A stretch of DNA of 64,000 nucleotides from Cellvibrio sp. KY-GH-1. Its GTDB lineage: Bacteria; Pseudomonadota; Gammaproteobacteria; Pseudomonadales; Cellvibrionaceae. Under the pieces are notes generated by a model that was not told the DNA's origin, made no database searches, and saw only the letters and a program-made list of their open reading frames with translations. The stretch spans positions 1,364,001-1,428,000 of the forward strand of contig NZ_CP031728.1 of the NCBI RefSeq assembly GCF_008806975.1, read 5' to 3'. Numbering within the stretch: the stretch's first letter is position 1; each line of letters opens with the position of its first letter. Both the position numbers and the translations under genes were made by a program. Positions 41,472-51,649 of this stretch are shown here, piece after piece.

Positions 41472-42578
41472 TTATTTTGTCTCTTGCAAAATGCGCAGCA
41501 TACGACGTAGAGGTTCAGCCGCCCCCCACAGCAACTGGTCACCAATTACAAAAGCAGACACATACTCCGGCCCCATGTTGAGTTTGCGTACGCGGCCAAC
41601 ACCAATTTTCAGACCACCAGTAATAGAAGCAGGAGTCAGTTCTTGCTCAGTGATGCCACGATCATTTGGAACAAATTTTACCCAGTCATTGCCCGACTTG
41701 ATGATGGACTCGATCTCGCTCAATGGCAGATCTTTTTTCAGTTTGAGGGTCAGCGCCAAGCTATGGCAGCGCATAGCACCGATACGCACACACAGACCAT
41801 CTACCGGGATAGTACTTTCAGTGCCGAGAATTTTGTTAACCTCAGCCTGACCTTTCCACTCTTCTTTGGACTGACCATTGTCCAGTTGCTTGTCGATCCA
41901 AGGGATCAAGCCGCCAGCCAGAGGCGCAGGGAAAAATTCGCGCGGCACATCATTGCGAATAGTGTTAGCCACTTTTCTATCAATATCCAAAATAGCCGAC
42001 GAAGGTGTCGCCAGTTCATCAGCTACCGCGCTATGAATCACACCCATTCCTTTCAACAATTCACGCATGTGATTAGCGCCGCCACCTGATGCCGCCTGAT
42101 AAGTCATAGAACTGACCCACTCGACCAATCCAGCATGGAACAGTCCACCCATACCCATCAACATGATGGAGTTTGTGCAGTTACCACCGATAAAATTCTT
42201 AACACCCTTCTGCAGAGCCGCGTCGATAACACCGCGGTTTACCGGATCAAGAATAATTACCGCATCATCTTCCATACGCAGGCTGGAAGCTGCATCGATC
42301 CAATAGCCATTCCATCCAGAGGAGCGTAGTTTCGGGAATATTTCATTGGTGTAATCGCCGCCCTGGCAAGTAATGATTACATCCAGTTGCTTCAGATCAT
42401 CAATAGAATATGCGTCTTTCAATGCAGGCAAGCCAGCGGCTACCGCTGGTGCAGCGCCACCTACATTCGAGGTAGTAAAAAATACCGGCTGGATATTGGC
42501 AAAATCATTTTCCGATTGCATACGCTCCATTAATACGGAGCCCACCATACCGCGCCAACCTACAAAACCTACTTTCAT
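41472..42578 (-). CDS. asd: Aspartate-semialdehyde dehydrogenase
   Basis: NADPH-dependent reduction of aspartyl phosphate, on the way to lysine, threonine, methionine and diaminopimelate. 368 residues. The NADP site [18 protein letters not shown] is at the N-terminus; the catalytic Cys is in [15 protein letters not shown] near residue 134; [19 protein letters not shown] carries the later His. It is the gram-negative E. coli-type enzyme. It lies 31 nt after leuB, so it is probably the last gene of a leuCDB-asd operon. The Usg/Asd2 paralogue next to asd in Pseudomonas is absent here. Confidence 0.96.
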   Translation of the reverse strand: MKVGFVGWRGMVGSVLMERMQSENDFANIQPVFFTTSNVGGAAPAVAAGLPALKDAYSIDDLKQLDVIITCQGGDYTNEIFPKLRSSGWNGYWIDAASSLRMEDDAVIILDPVNRGVIDAALQKGVKNFIGGNCTNSIMLMGMGGLFHAGLVEWVSSMTYQAASGGGANHMRELLKGMGVIHSAVADELATPSSAILDIDRKVANTIRNDVPREFFPAPLAGGLIPWIDKQLDNGQSKEEWKGQAEVNKILGTESTIPVDGLCVRIGAMRCHSLALTLKLKKDLPLSEIESIIKSGNDWVKFVPNDRGITEQELTPASITGGLKIGVGRVRKLNMGPEYVSAFVIGDQLLWGAAEPLRRMLRILQETK

Positions 42579-42609
42579 CTCAGTCTCTCTTTAAATGTTT
42601 CAGCGAAAA

Positions 42610-43692
42610 TCAATTCAAAGCCGCCACAACGGCATCACCCATTTGTGAGGTAGATACTTTGGTCTTACCTTCCGTATAAATATCAGCGGTGCGATAACCT
42701 TGATCCAGCACCTTGCCAACTGCCACCTCAATCGCATCCGCGACCTGCGGATAACCGAGCGAATAACGCAACATCATTGATACCGACAAAATTGTGGCGA
42801 GCGGGTTAGCAATGCCCTGCCCGGCAATATCCGGTGCCGAACCATGACATGGCTCGTACATACCACGACCATCTTTATCGAGCGAGGCCGACGGCAACAT
42901 GCCGATTGAGCCAGTCAACATAGCAGCCGCATCGGACAAAATATCACCAAACATGTTACCAGTCACCAACACATCGAATTGTTTTGGCGCGCGCACCAGC
43001 TGCATGGCTGCATTATCCACATACATATGCGACAACTCGACGTCCGGATACTCCTTGTGCAGGGTATCCATAACTTCGCGCCATAACATAGTCGCTTCCA
43101 GTACGTTAGCCTTGTCGACCGAACACACTTTCCCGTTGCGCTTGCGGGCCATCTCAAACGCGGTACGACCAATTCGGATAATTTCGCTCTCGGAGTATTT
43201 ATAGGTGTTGTAACCTTCGCGCTCACCATTTTCCAGCACACGAATACCGCGCGGCTCACCAAAATAAATACCACCAGCCAGCTCGCGCACAATCAAAATA
43301 TCCAAACCGGAAACCACTTCCGGTTTCAGGGAAGAAGCATCAACCAATTGTGGATATAACAGCGCCGGACGCAGGTTTGCATACAAACCCAATTGCGAGC
43401 GAATTTTTAGCAGGCCTTTTTCCGGACGAATGGAACGATCCAACTTATCCCACTTGGGACCACCTACCGCCCCCAACAAGATCGCATCCGCTTTGCGCGC
43501 TTTTTCCAGCGTAGAATCAGCCAAGGGAACACCATAGGCATCAATGGCGCAGCCACCCATGTGGTCATTTTCGAAGGTCAGACCCAAATCAAATTTGGCA
43601 TTAACAACGTCGAGAACCTTACGCGCTTCACGCACGATTTCTGGACCTATGCCATCGCCTTCCAGAATTAAAATATGTTTACCCACGGGCAA
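42610..43692 (-). CDS. leuB: 3-isopropylmalate dehydrogenase
   Basis: NAD-dependent oxidative decarboxylation of 3-isopropylmalate in leucine synthesis. 360 residues. [12 protein letters not shown] opens the fold; the signature [25 protein letters not shown] is split here by description only: [14 protein letters not shown] then [10 protein letters not shown] near residue 245. Substrate arginines are in the [12 protein letters not shown] segment. It lies 43 nt after leuD and 31 nt before asd, on one transcript with leuC and leuD. Confidence 0.96.
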   Translation of the reverse strand: MPVGKHILILEGDGIGPEIVREARKVLDVVNAKFDLGLTFENDHMGGCAIDAYGVPLADSTLEKARKADAILLGAVGGPKWDKLDRSIRPEKGLLKIRSQLGLYANLRPALLYPQLVDASSLKPEVVSGLDILIVRELAGGIYFGEPRGIRVLENGEREGYNTYKYSESEIIRIGRTAFEMARKRNGKVCSVDKANVLEATMLWREVMDTLHKEYPDVELSHMYVDNAAMQLVRAPKQFDVLVTGNMFGDILSDAAAMLTGSIGMLPSASLDKDGRGMYEPCHGSAPDIAGQGIANPLATILSVSMMLRYSLGYPQVADAIEVAVGKVLDQGYRTADIYTEGKTKVSTSQMGDAVVAALN

Positions 43693-43735
43693 TCTCCAAA
43701 ATTAAAAATATTTTTCTGCCTATTTTATTCAATGA

Positions 43736-44383
43736 TCACTTGACGACATCAAATAACCAAGGAGCTTCAGCGCGGCGCTTGATTTCGTAAGCGCGAATCG
43801 CGTCGGCTTTCTCTAAGGTCAAACCTATATCGTCCAAACCGTTCAACAGGCAGTGCTTACGAAAAGCATCAACTTCAAAACCAAAACTTTCACCTGATGG
43901 CGTAGTAACTGTTTGTGCAGCAAGATCAATCGTCAACTCATAACCTTCTGTTGCGTACATTTCCTTAAATAATTTATCAACAATCGCTTCGCTCAAAATA
44001 ATTGGCAACAAGCCATTCTTGAAACAGTTGTTGAAGAAAATATCGGCAAAGCTCGGTGCGATTACACAGCGAAAACCATAGTCATCCAGCGCCCAGGGCG
44101 CATGCTCACGGCTTGAGCCGCAACCAAAGTTTTCGCGCGCTAACAATACACTGGCGTCTTTATAGCGCGGAAAATTCAGCGGAAATTCGGCATTGATCGG
44201 ACGGCCTTCGCAGCTTTGATCCGGCTTGCCTTCATCAAGGTAGCGCAACTCATCAAACAGGTTTTTGCCAAAGCCAGTGCGCTTGATGGATTTCAAAAAC
44301 TGCTTGGGAATGATCATGTCGGTATCGACATTGGCGCGATCCATAGGAGCAGCAATGCCTTTTAAAACGGTAAAACTTTTCAT
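43736..44383 (-). CDS. leuD: 3-isopropylmalate dehydratase small subunit
   Basis: Small subunit of the LeuCD isomerase, which converts 2- to 3-isopropylmalate. 215 residues. Signatures: [14 protein letters not shown] near residue 20 and [18 protein letters not shown] near residue 81. It works only with LeuC, encoded 14 nt upstream. Normal family length, nothing unusual. Confidence 0.96.
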   Translation of the reverse strand: MKSFTVLKGIAAPMDRANVDTDMIIPKQFLKSIKRTGFGKNLFDELRYLDEGKPDQSCEGRPINAEFPLNFPRYKDASVLLARENFGCGSSREHAPWALDDYGFRCVIAPSFADIFFNNCFKNGLLPIILSEAIVDKLFKEMYATEGYELTIDLAAQTVTTPSGESFGFEVDAFRKHCLLNGLDDIGLTLEKADAIRAYEIKRRAEAPWLFDVVK

Positions 44384-44397
44384 GGCACCTACTCCTA

Positions 44398-45816
44398 TTA
44401 GTTAAATGTACGCACATCAACAAAGTGGCCAGCAATTGCCGCCGCTGCCGCCATCGCCGGGCTCACCAAGTGAGTGCGACCACCGTAACCCTGACGACCT
44501 TCGAAGTTGCGGTTAGATGTAGAGGCACAATGCTCGCCTGCACCCAACTTGTCAGCATTCATCGCCAAGCACATAGAGCAGCCTGGCTCACGCCACTCCA
44601 ATCCAGCTTCGATAAAAATCTTATGCAAACCTTCCGCTTCGGCTTGCGCTTTTACTGCACCAGAACCTGGAACCACAATCGCCTCTTTTACTGAGGCAGC
44701 TTTAGTACGGCCTTTCACCACTTCTGCAGCAGCGCGAATATCTTCAATGCGCGAGTTGGTGCAAGAGCCAATAAATACGCGATCAACATGAATCGATGTG
44801 ATTGGCTGATTCGCTTGCAAACCCATGTATTGCAGCGCGCGAATCATGTCATTGCGCTTAACCGGATCAGCTTCATGTGCAGGATCAGGCACTTTATCTT
44901 CAACCGACACCACCATCTCTGGCGATGTGCCCCAGCTCACTTGCGGCTTGATATCAGCGCCGTTGATTTCTACCACCGCATCAAAATGGGCACCTTCGTC
45001 GCTGACATAGTTTTTCCAGTCGGCAACTGCTTTTTCCCACAACTCACCCTTAGGTGCATAGGTGCGGCCCTTTACGTAATCGATAGTGGTTTGATCTACC
45101 GCCACCATACCGGCACGCGCACCCGCTTCGATCGCCATGTTACATACGGTCATACGACCTTCCATACTCATATCGCGGAATACCTGACCGCCGAATTCCA
45201 TCGCATAACCAGTACCGCCCGCAGTACCTATTTTGGCGATAATCGCCAGCACCACGTCTTTAGGAGTAACGCCAAGACCCAGCTTGCCATCCACCTTTAT
45301 CAACATATTCTTCATTTTTTTGGCAACCAAGCACTGGGTCGCCATGACATGCTCAACTTCACTGGTGCCGATACCGTGCGCCAAAGAACCCAAGGCACCA
45401 TTAGTCGCGGTGTGAGAATCGCCGCAGACCACGGTCATACCCGGCAAACAGGCGCCGGTTTCCGGCCCTACAACGTGCACAATGCCCTGACGCTCGTCAT
45501 TGATTTTGAACTCAAGAATGCCGAACTCATCGCAGTTGTCATCCAGAGTCTGTACCTGAATCAGGGAAACAGGGTCCTGAATCCCTTTCACGCCATTAGC
45601 GCGCTCTTTCTGGGTAGTAGGAACGTTGTGATCGGGCGTCGCGAGAATAGAGTCCACCCGCCAAGGCTTGCGGCCCGCCATGCGCAGACCATCAAACGCC
45701 TGCGGCGAAGTCACTTCGTGAACTATGTGACGATCTATATAGATGAGGGCAGAACCATCGTCACTTTGATGGACGAGGTGGGCATCCCAGAGTTTGTCAT
45801 AAAGGGTTTTAGCCAT
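44398..45816 (-). CDS. leuC: 3-isopropylmalate dehydratase large subunit
   Basis: Catalytic subunit with a 4Fe-4S cluster, aconitase family. 472 residues. Cluster cysteines are in FIGSCTNSR and, about 60 residues later, the pair in [28 protein letters not shown] is the substrate loop (kept here as [12 protein letters not shown]). A strong ribosome site, AGGAG, lies 6 nt before the ATG. First gene of leuCDB-asd, divergent from a LysR regulator with a 156-nt gap. No leucine-rich leader peptide was found, so control is probably by the regulator rather than attenuation. Confidence 0.96.
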   Translation of the reverse strand: MAKTLYDKLWDAHLVHQSDDGSALIYIDRHIVHEVTSPQAFDGLRMAGRKPWRVDSILATPDHNVPTTQKERANGVKGIQDPVSLIQVQTLDDNCDEFGILEFKINDERQGIVHVVGPETGACLPGMTVVCGDSHTATNGALGSLAHGIGTSEVEHVMATQCLVAKKMKNMLIKVDGKLGLGVTPKDVVLAIIAKIGTAGGTGYAMEFGGQVFRDMSMEGRMTVCNMAIEAGARAGMVAVDQTTIDYVKGRTYAPKGELWEKAVADWKNYVSDEGAHFDAVVEINGADIKPQVSWGTSPEMVVSVEDKVPDPAHEADPVKRNDMIRALQYMGLQANQPITSIHVDRVFIGSCTNSRIEDIRAAAEVVKGRTKAASVKEAIVVPGSGAVKAQAEAEGLHKIFIEAGLEWREPGCSMCLAMNADKLGAGEHCASTSNRNFEGRQGYGGRTHLVSPAMAAAAAIAGHFVDVRTFN

Positions 45817-45939
45817 GGTGATCTCCTAATTAGCCCTTAAATCCGGGGCTCACAGGGTTGCAGAGAAACTTATCGAAAGAATGCAGCCATGCTACGCTCG
45901 CCAAACCCATAAAACAAATTTATCTTTTTTATATATTGC

Positions 45940-45954
45940 ATTCCATTTAGGAAT
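45940..45954. promoter_or_regulatory. Probable LysR-type operator between leuC and the regulator
   Basis: Perfect interrupted palindrome ATTCC-ATTTA-GGAAT containing the T-N11-A signature of LysR-type sites (T45941, A45953). It lies 19 nt upstream of the regulator ATG and roughly 125 nt upstream of leuC, in the only intergenic space between them. An AT-rich stretch next to it could hold the leuC promoter. Confidence 0.5.
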
Positions 45955-45972
45955 AGTTTAAATATTCTACGA

Positions 45973-46893
45973 ATGGATACTCAACACCTACAGGCATTTG
46001 TCGCCATCGCTGAGAATGGGTCATTTTCTGCTGCTGCCGAGCGGTTGCATCTCACGCAGCCCGCGATAAGCAAGCGCATAGCTCTGCTGGAAGAACAACT
46101 TAGAGCACCTTTATTTGATCGAATTGGCCGCCAAGTGGCACTAACCCAGGCTGGTCAGGTCTTATTAAGCAAAGCCAAGTTAATCTTGGGTGAAGTGATT
46201 GCCGCGCAGCGGGCCATCGCAGATTTACAAGGCGATGTACAGGGCAAACTGAGTATCGCAACCAGTCACCATGTGGGGTTGCACTATTTGCCACCCTATT
46301 TGCGCGAATTTTCGACGCGTTACCCACAGGTAAAGCTGGACTTACATTTTCTCGATTCGGAGCAGGCATACCATGAAATCCTACAAGGCAGATTCGACCT
46401 CGCCATTATTACGCTCGCGCTTTCGCAAGACCCACGACTCCAAAGCCACACTCTCTGGCACGATCAACTCCACTTCGTCGTCGCGCCCTCTCACCCCCTT
46501 GCGCAATCAGGAAGCTCCGATGCCACACAATCGCATCTTCGCCTGGCCGATTTAAGCAAGCACCCGGCGATAATGCCGGATACCAACACCTACACAACCC
46601 AGCTCATCAAGAACTTGTTTGATGGTGAAAACTTGCCGCTCGATATAGGCATGATTTCCAATCACCTCGATACTATCAAAATGCTGCTCAGTATTAATCT
46701 CGGCTGGGGCGTGTTGCCGCGCAAAATTATCGACACGCAATTACAAATTCTCAACGTTAACCATCCGCCAATCATGCGCCCACTGGGATGTATTCATCAC
46801 AATCAACGCACCCTGAACAACGCTGCAAGGGTTTTTTTATCACTTTTGCAAGGCGGTGACATTTCTGCGAAACATTTAGCGGGCACGCTGTAA
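45973..46893 (+). CDS. LysR-family regulator divergent from leuC
   Basis: 306 residues. N-terminal winged helix-turn-helix (MDTQHLQAFVAIAENGSFSA, with AAERLHLTQPAISKRIALLE as recognition region), then a two-lobed effector domain (from about 90). Divergent LysR genes beside leuCDB are common in Pseudomonas-like bacteria; control of leucine synthesis is inferred from position only. The ligand is unknown; an isopropylmalate-type intermediate would be the obvious candidate. A T-N11-A palindrome lies just upstream. Confidence 0.85.
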   Translation: MDTQHLQAFVAIAENGSFSAAAERLHLTQPAISKRIALLEEQLRAPLFDRIGRQVALTQAGQVLLSKAKLILGEVIAAQRAIADLQGDVQGKLSIATSHHVGLHYLPPYLREFSTRYPQVKLDLHFLDSEQAYHEILQGRFDLAIITLALSQDPRLQSHTLWHDQLHFVVAPSHPLAQSGSSDATQSHLRLADLSKHPAIMPDTNTYTTQLIKNLFDGENLPLDIGMISNHLDTIKMLLSINLGWGVLPRKIIDTQLQILNVNHPPIMRPLGCIHHNQRTLNNAARVFLSLLQGGDISAKHLAGTL

Positions 46894-46958
46894 ATTTTAC
46901 GGCACAATTTCTCAATATCAATTTCTCTAGAAATCAACTAATGCCATAGGATGCTTTT

Positions 46959-47711
46959 ATGCAACACACCTTTCCTGTAAAAAAAATCACACTCGCCACT
47001 CTGGCACTCGTCGGTTGCCAACACGTTTCTGCTGATACCGTCTTTGGCATCTACGCCGGGGCTGGAAGCTGGCAGGGCGAATATTCCGGTGAAGCGGGCG
47101 ATCCTGCGGTAACAGCACAAGATTTAGGAATGGAAGAAAAAAATAATGCGTTTTATTACATTGCCATCGAACACCCTGTACCCTTTCTGCCCAACATTAA
47201 AGTGCAACAAAACGATATTACCAGCGACCAAAGCAGCACAATTGAAAAAAGCTTTAGTATTGGCGACGTCACCTTCCCTGCGGGAAGCGATGTAAAAACC
47301 GATTTTGATTTGAGTTACACAGACGCAACACTCTATTACGAGGTGCTGGACAATTGGCTCAATTTGGATTTGGGTATCACGCTACGAAAATATTCTGGTT
47401 ATCTAAAAGCAGAAACCATGCAATTCAGTGACGACATTGACATTGACGTTGGGGTACCGCTAATTTACGGCAAATTTCAATTTGATTTGCCTTTCAGCGG
47501 ATTCTCAGCCGGATTTGAAGGAAATTACATTAGTTACGATGGAAACAACCTGAGTGACTACAGCGCCAAAATAGGATACATGTTTGACTCATCGCTCGAT
47601 TTAGGGTTAGAAGTCGGTTATCGCGCAGTGAAGCTTGATATTAACGAAGATGACGTAGCTACCAACCTGGAGATTAAAGGCCCTTACGTGGCAGCCCTTT
47701 TTCACTTTTAA
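46959..47711 (+). CDS. Outer-membrane beta-barrel protein, TIGR04219-like
   Basis: 250 residues. N-terminal signal (to about residue 26, ending HVSA) followed by DTVFGIYAGAGSWQGEYSG. The body alternates hydrophobic and polar residues as in small beta-barrels (about eight strands), and it ends VAALFHF with the C-terminal Phe typical of outer-membrane proteins. The signal region contains a Cys (LVGCQ), but the context is not a clear lipobox. I associate the start motif with the TIGR04219 family; function unknown. Converges with the patatin gene. Confidence 0.7.
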   Translation: MQHTFPVKKITLATLALVGCQHVSADTVFGIYAGAGSWQGEYSGEAGDPAVTAQDLGMEEKNNAFYYIAIEHPVPFLPNIKVQQNDITSDQSSTIEKSFSIGDVTFPAGSDVKTDFDLSYTDATLYYEVLDNWLNLDLGITLRKYSGYLKAETMQFSDDIDIDVGVPLIYGKFQFDLPFSGFSAGFEGNYISYDGNNLSDYSAKIGYMFDSSLDLGLEVGYRAVKLDINEDDVATNLEIKGPYVAALFHF

Positions 47712-47721
47712 CAGCAATTTT

Positions 47722-47749
47722 AAAAAGGCGGGCAGATAATATGCCCGCC
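47722..47749 (-). terminator. Terminator between barrel protein and patatin gene
   Basis: Stem GGCGGGCA / TGCCCGCC, 7-nt loop. On the minus strand it is followed by TTTTTAAAATT, so it ends the patatin transcript; on the plus strand the downstream bases are not T-rich, so effect there is less sure. Confidence 0.8.
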
Positions 47750-47784
47750 GTTGCCAAGTGTTTCCGCACGCAATTTTATCGAAA

Positions 47785-49977
47785 TTACAAAGCACCTAAC
47801 TGCAAGTACATATTGTAATCTCCGCGGAAACTAAACCCGTAACCAAGATACAAGGGGCCCAAAGGCGTTTCGCCGCCAAGATAAATCACACCTGAATCAA
47901 GCCAATCATCGCTCTTTGACATTAAGTAATTTTCTTCAAGCCTGGCCGCCTCAAGCCCAAAACCCAGCCGCAAATCCCCGTTTAAACCAAGGGGCATACG
48001 CCCAATAATTTTCTCCAATCGAATATGACCATAAAAAGCATCATCGCCGATAATCTGGTTGCTAGCGTAACCTGACATATTCAAAAAACCACCCAACAGG
48101 GCCGCATCATAGAGCGGAGCATCACCTTTAACAGAAGTGACATATGAGGAGCGAACCCCAAACACGTAGTCACTTACTTTATAAGCACCACCAACATCTG
48201 CAGACAATTTACTATAACTCTCTGCATGCGAATCGAAATAACTAAGATCAGCGCGCCACCCGTGTGAAGGAAAATGCAGGCGATTGCGCTTATCAAGACT
48301 AAACTCATAGAGCAGCCCACCATACTGCTCACGTACATAGGGTAGATCTGCAGAAAAAATCTCTGTTTTCCCCAGGATTTTATATTCGCGCCAACCAAAC
48401 TTTGATTGGCCAAAATTTCCTAAATTCAAACCAAGCATCACCTCACTAGCAGAGGTATCTAATTGATACTCAGCGATGCGTATGTCATCGACAAATAACC
48501 CTAAATCTTCACGCTTTCGAAAATATCGAGGCTCCACGAAAAAATGATGACGCGTGTCTAACGGCTGATAAAAATCCAGCTCCACCTGTGGCGCCCCTCC
48601 CATATCTACTGTCGCAAAAAACTCACCGCCATACTTATTTAGCCAAGTACTACGATAGGCTGCGCGAAAATTAAAATTTGATCCATAACGGTATTCGTTA
48701 TCTATCGAAAAGCCAAAAATCACATAATCCGAGCTTAATTTTTTTTCGCTCGCAGTAATTTCGAGCACATTTTTAAAATCTTCGTTAATCACACGATAAT
48801 CAACAGTCTGATAAAAGCCATCACCATAAGTACGAATCAAATCCTGTTCCAATACAGCCCGATCGAGCATTTCCCCTGGCTTCTGATGAATTTGACGAGC
48901 AACATAATTGCGATGCACTCGCTGCGTAGGAGATATTCGAATTTCATCAACCACCAGTTCCGTTTTTGGCGCGACTTTATTGCGCTTTTTCCACGCAGCG
49001 TAAGTATTTTCATCAACAGCCAAATCACGTAAAGCTACAACCTGTTTTTCTGCTGCCGCGCGACCAATATCTGCCGCTTCATCATAACGAGCGAATTCAG
49101 AAGCTTTAAGAGAACCTAATTCCGGATAGATGTAAACATCTGCACCGGACAATGTGGTTAATGATCGCTCAACATTTTGTTTGGTTAAGATTCCGATCAT
49201 TTGAGCAGTCACGCTTAATAGCGAACCGATGCGCTCAGGCTCTTTTAGGGGCGACCCTACGTTCACAGCAATGACGCGATCAGCCATGCACAGCTCTCGC
49301 CCCAATTCGACGGGCAAGTTATCGACCAAGCCACCGTCCACCAGCTTTCGCCCTTTGTACTCCACCGGCTCCATCAACCCTGGGACAGACATACTCGCGC
49401 GCATTGCCTGGGTGAGGCTGCCTTCTCGAAACACTACCCGTTCACCTGTACCGATATCTGTTGCCACTATCGCGAGCGGAATCGGCAACTGTTCAATAGT
49501 GCGCTCACCTAGGTTGGCATCAACCAGCTGATTGAAAAAGAGTTTAATTTTCTCGCCGGCAACAACGCCCCCTTGCAATTGCAATCCTGAATCGGTGACA
49601 CCCATTTCAGTCCCCGGCAAATAACGTTGACTAACTTTTTTCCGGCGTAAACTCAATTGCGAGAAATCTGCCACGTCCAAAAAAATATCCGTCCAGTCTG
49701 CTTCTGAGAGCTTCTTGCGCATAGTTTTCGGGGAAAGCCCAGCTGCATATGAACCCGCGACCAAAGCCCCCATACTGGTTCCCACCACACAATCCACCGG
49801 TATGTGCTCTCGTTCCAACACCTCCAAAACACCAATATGCGCCGCTCCACGCGCGCCGCCACCGCCCAGAACCAACGCAGTTCGCTGTCTCTCCGCCGCC
49901 TGAGCGACAGCAACCAGCAAACAACTGCCTAGCAGCCCAACGATTGCCTTAGCAATCCGCTCCTTAAATCTTGCCAT
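47785..49977 (-). CDS. Patatin-like phospholipase, type Vd autotransporter
   Basis: 730 residues from ATG 49977 (MARFKERIAK). Signal peptide to about residue 28 (AVAQA). Patatin domain at 33-300 with oxyanion loop GGGGARGAAH, nucleophile Ser68 in GTSMG, and Asp214 in the DGG motif of the catalytic dyad. A POTRA-like segment (about 320-395, RVHRNYVARQIHQKPGEML) and a C-terminal 16-strand-type barrel (about 400-730) match the PlpD class, which secretes its lipase domain. The weak ribosome site leaves the start open; a frame from 50031 exists but has no better signal. Role in virulence or lipid turnover is inference. Confidence 0.88.
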   Translation of the reverse strand: MARFKERIAKAIVGLLGSCLLVAVAQAAERQRTALVLGGGGARGAAHIGVLEVLEREHIPVDCVVGTSMGALVAGSYAAGLSPKTMRKKLSEADWTDIFLDVADFSQLSLRRKKVSQRYLPGTEMGVTDSGLQLQGGVVAGEKIKLFFNQLVDANLGERTIEQLPIPLAIVATDIGTGERVVFREGSLTQAMRASMSVPGLMEPVEYKGRKLVDGGLVDNLPVELGRELCMADRVIAVNVGSPLKEPERIGSLLSVTAQMIGILTKQNVERSLTTLSGADVYIYPELGSLKASEFARYDEAADIGRAAAEKQVVALRDLAVDENTYAAWKKRNKVAPKTELVVDEIRISPTQRVHRNYVARQIHQKPGEMLDRAVLEQDLIRTYGDGFYQTVDYRVINEDFKNVLEITASEKKLSSDYVIFGFSIDNEYRYGSNFNFRAAYRSTWLNKYGGEFFATVDMGGAPQVELDFYQPLDTRHHFFVEPRYFRKREDLGLFVDDIRIAEYQLDTSASEVMLGLNLGNFGQSKFGWREYKILGKTEIFSADLPYVREQYGGLLYEFSLDKRNRLHFPSHGWRADLSYFDSHAESYSKLSADVGGAYKVSDYVFGVRSSYVTSVKGDAPLYDAALLGGFLNMSGYASNQIIGDDAFYGHIRLEKIIGRMPLGLNGDLRLGFGLEAARLEENYLMSKSDDWLDSGVIYLGGETPLGPLYLGYGFSFRGDYNMYLQLGAL

Positions 49978-50333
49978 ATATAAGAAATCCAACCTTGTGG
50001 TTACCCTGTAGCACAAACATAACAATCGCACAGAGAATAAACCAGCCCAGCCACTGCAAGATCAAAATTTAACCTACGCGTATAGTATTTACCTAGCGCA
50101 GCATCCTATTCGTACAATCCTTGAAGGATAAATATCCTTTTGTTAAATCCATTAGCAGGATAACCGCCACAATTTTTCCAATAATCATGCATATAATGTA
50201 GCTTCAGCCTCATAAACACCAAAAAATCAGACAGATTATCTTTATTTATCGTCGATATTTAAAAAAACATCCCACATTTCGATTTAATTTCGGTAGAATG
50301 CCCCTCGATTTGATACTTTTAGGAAATTGCATC
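49978..50333. promoter_or_regulatory. Divergent patatin / DAHP synthase intergenic region
   Basis: 356 nt holding both promoters. Towards the DAHP synthase gene, TAGAAT (50294-50299) is a plausible -10 about 35 nt before the start, and TATAAT (50192-50197) is a second candidate; neither has a convincing -35. No coding frame, repeat or leader peptide was seen. Confidence 0.4.
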
Positions 50334-51413
50334 ATGACCAGTACCCAAGTCGATGACCTCAACGTGGTCTCGCAAGAGCTGCTGATCTCTCCAGCAGAGC
50401 TTAAGAAAAAGATTCCTCTCACCGAAAAGGCGCGCGAAGTCGTTACCCAGGGCCGTGAGGTTGTGCGCAACATACTCGATCGCAAAGACCATCGCATTTT
50501 TGTGGTGATTGGCCCCTGCTCCATCCACGATGTGGCCGCCGCTAAGGATTATGCTCAACGCCTGAAAAAGCTGGCAGAAGAAGTCAGCGACACTATTTAT
50601 GTGGTTATGCGTGTTTACTTCGAAAAGCCGCGCACCACAGTTGGTTGGAAAGGATTGATCAATGACCCATACCTGGATGACTCCTTCAAAATCGAAGAAG
50701 GTCTGCACATTGGTCGCCAACTGTTGCTAGATATTGCTGAGATAGGTTTGCCGGCAGCCACTGAAGCTCTGGACCCAATATCACCTCAGTACTTGCACGA
50801 CCTGATTAGCTGGTCAGCAATTGGCGCACGCACAACCGAATCGCAAACTCATCGCGAAATGGCTAGTGGTTTGTCATCGGCGGTTGGGTTCAAGAATGGT
50901 ACCGATGGCGGTTTAACGGTCGCCATTAACGCATTGCAATCAGTGTCCAAACCCCATCGTTTTCTTGGAATCAATACCGAAGGTCAGGTATCCATTATTC
51001 ATACCCGCGGCAATGGTTATGGCCATGTTGTACTGCGCGGAGGCAATGGCAAGCCTAACTATGACTCCGTAAGTGTTGCGGTGTGCGAGCAGGAGCTAGC
51101 CAAAGCAAAAGTGGTTCCCAACATTATGGTGGATTGCAGCCACGCCAACTCCAACAAAAATCATGAGTTGCAAACGCTGGTAATGGAGAATGTTGCCAAT
51201 CAGATTATTGAAGGCAATAAATCTATCATTGGTCTGATGGTAGAAAGTAACATTGGCGCAGGCAACCAAAGCATCCCGGCAAACCTGTGCGATTTGAAAT
51301 ACGGCGTATCGGTCACTGACGCCTGTATCGATTGGGAAACGACGGAAAAAACCCTGCGCAATATGCGTAATACCATCAAAGAAGCTCTGGTTGCACGCGC
51401 TCGCACGCAGTGA
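50334..51413 (+). CDS. 3-deoxy-7-phosphoheptulonate synthase (DAHP synthase, class I)
   Basis: First step of the shikimate pathway: phosphoenolpyruvate plus erythrose-4-phosphate. 359 residues from ATG 50334, with AGGA 9 nt upstream; the longer frame at 50298 lacks a ribosome site. Class I-alpha signatures: VVIGPCSIHD near residue 58, FEKPRTTVGWKGLINDP near 95, GARTTESQTHREMASG near 165, and the metal-site Cys and His in MVDCSHANS near 270. Which amino acid inhibits it (AroF/G/H type) cannot be told safely from sequence. Single gene with its own terminator. Confidence 0.94.
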   Translation: MTSTQVDDLNVVSQELLISPAELKKKIPLTEKAREVVTQGREVVRNILDRKDHRIFVVIGPCSIHDVAAAKDYAQRLKKLAEEVSDTIYVVMRVYFEKPRTTVGWKGLINDPYLDDSFKIEEGLHIGRQLLLDIAEIGLPAATEALDPISPQYLHDLISWSAIGARTTESQTHREMASGLSSAVGFKNGTDGGLTVAINALQSVSKPHRFLGINTEGQVSIIHTRGNGYGHVVLRGGNGKPNYDSVSVAVCEQELAKAKVVPNIMVDCSHANSNKNHELQTLVMENVANQIIEGNKSIIGLMVESNIGAGNQSIPANLCDLKYGVSVTDACIDWETTEKTLRNMRNTIKEALVARARTQ

Positions 51414-51445
51414 AGATCGAGGCGACAACCTATTGATGCAAAAAG

Positions 51446-51472
51446 AAAAGCGGCTAAAAAGCCGCTTTTTTT
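51446..51472 (+). terminator. Terminator after DAHP synthase gene
   Basis: Stem AAAAGCGGCT / AGCCGCTTTT (51446-51455 and 51460-51469) with a 4-nt A loop, followed by T. Symmetric A/T flanks mean it could work in both directions, but no gene faces it from the right. Confidence 0.88.
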
Positions 51473-51649
51473 ATTCCTTTTTGAGAGGTGCATCGCGCAA
51501 AAGCTGTTAAATTGATCGACACTTTCGTCTTTTTGCCTATGGTTTTTTCCTTGCTCGACTGTTAAATTTTCACCTGTTAATTTCTGTAAACTCTGGAACG
51601 AAGTTGCGGGACGCAATAACAATAATCCATCAGCCCTGCGGAGCACTTC

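Noticed and set aside
44788..45840. 350-residue open frame antisense to leuC
   Set aside because: It lies wholly over leuC, is rich in His/Arg/Thr as expected from a shadow frame, has no recognisable domain, and leuC itself is certain.
45817..45972. Possible leucine leader peptide or T-box before leuC
   Set aside because: No short frame with Leu codons and no terminator/antiterminator pair in the 156-nt gap.
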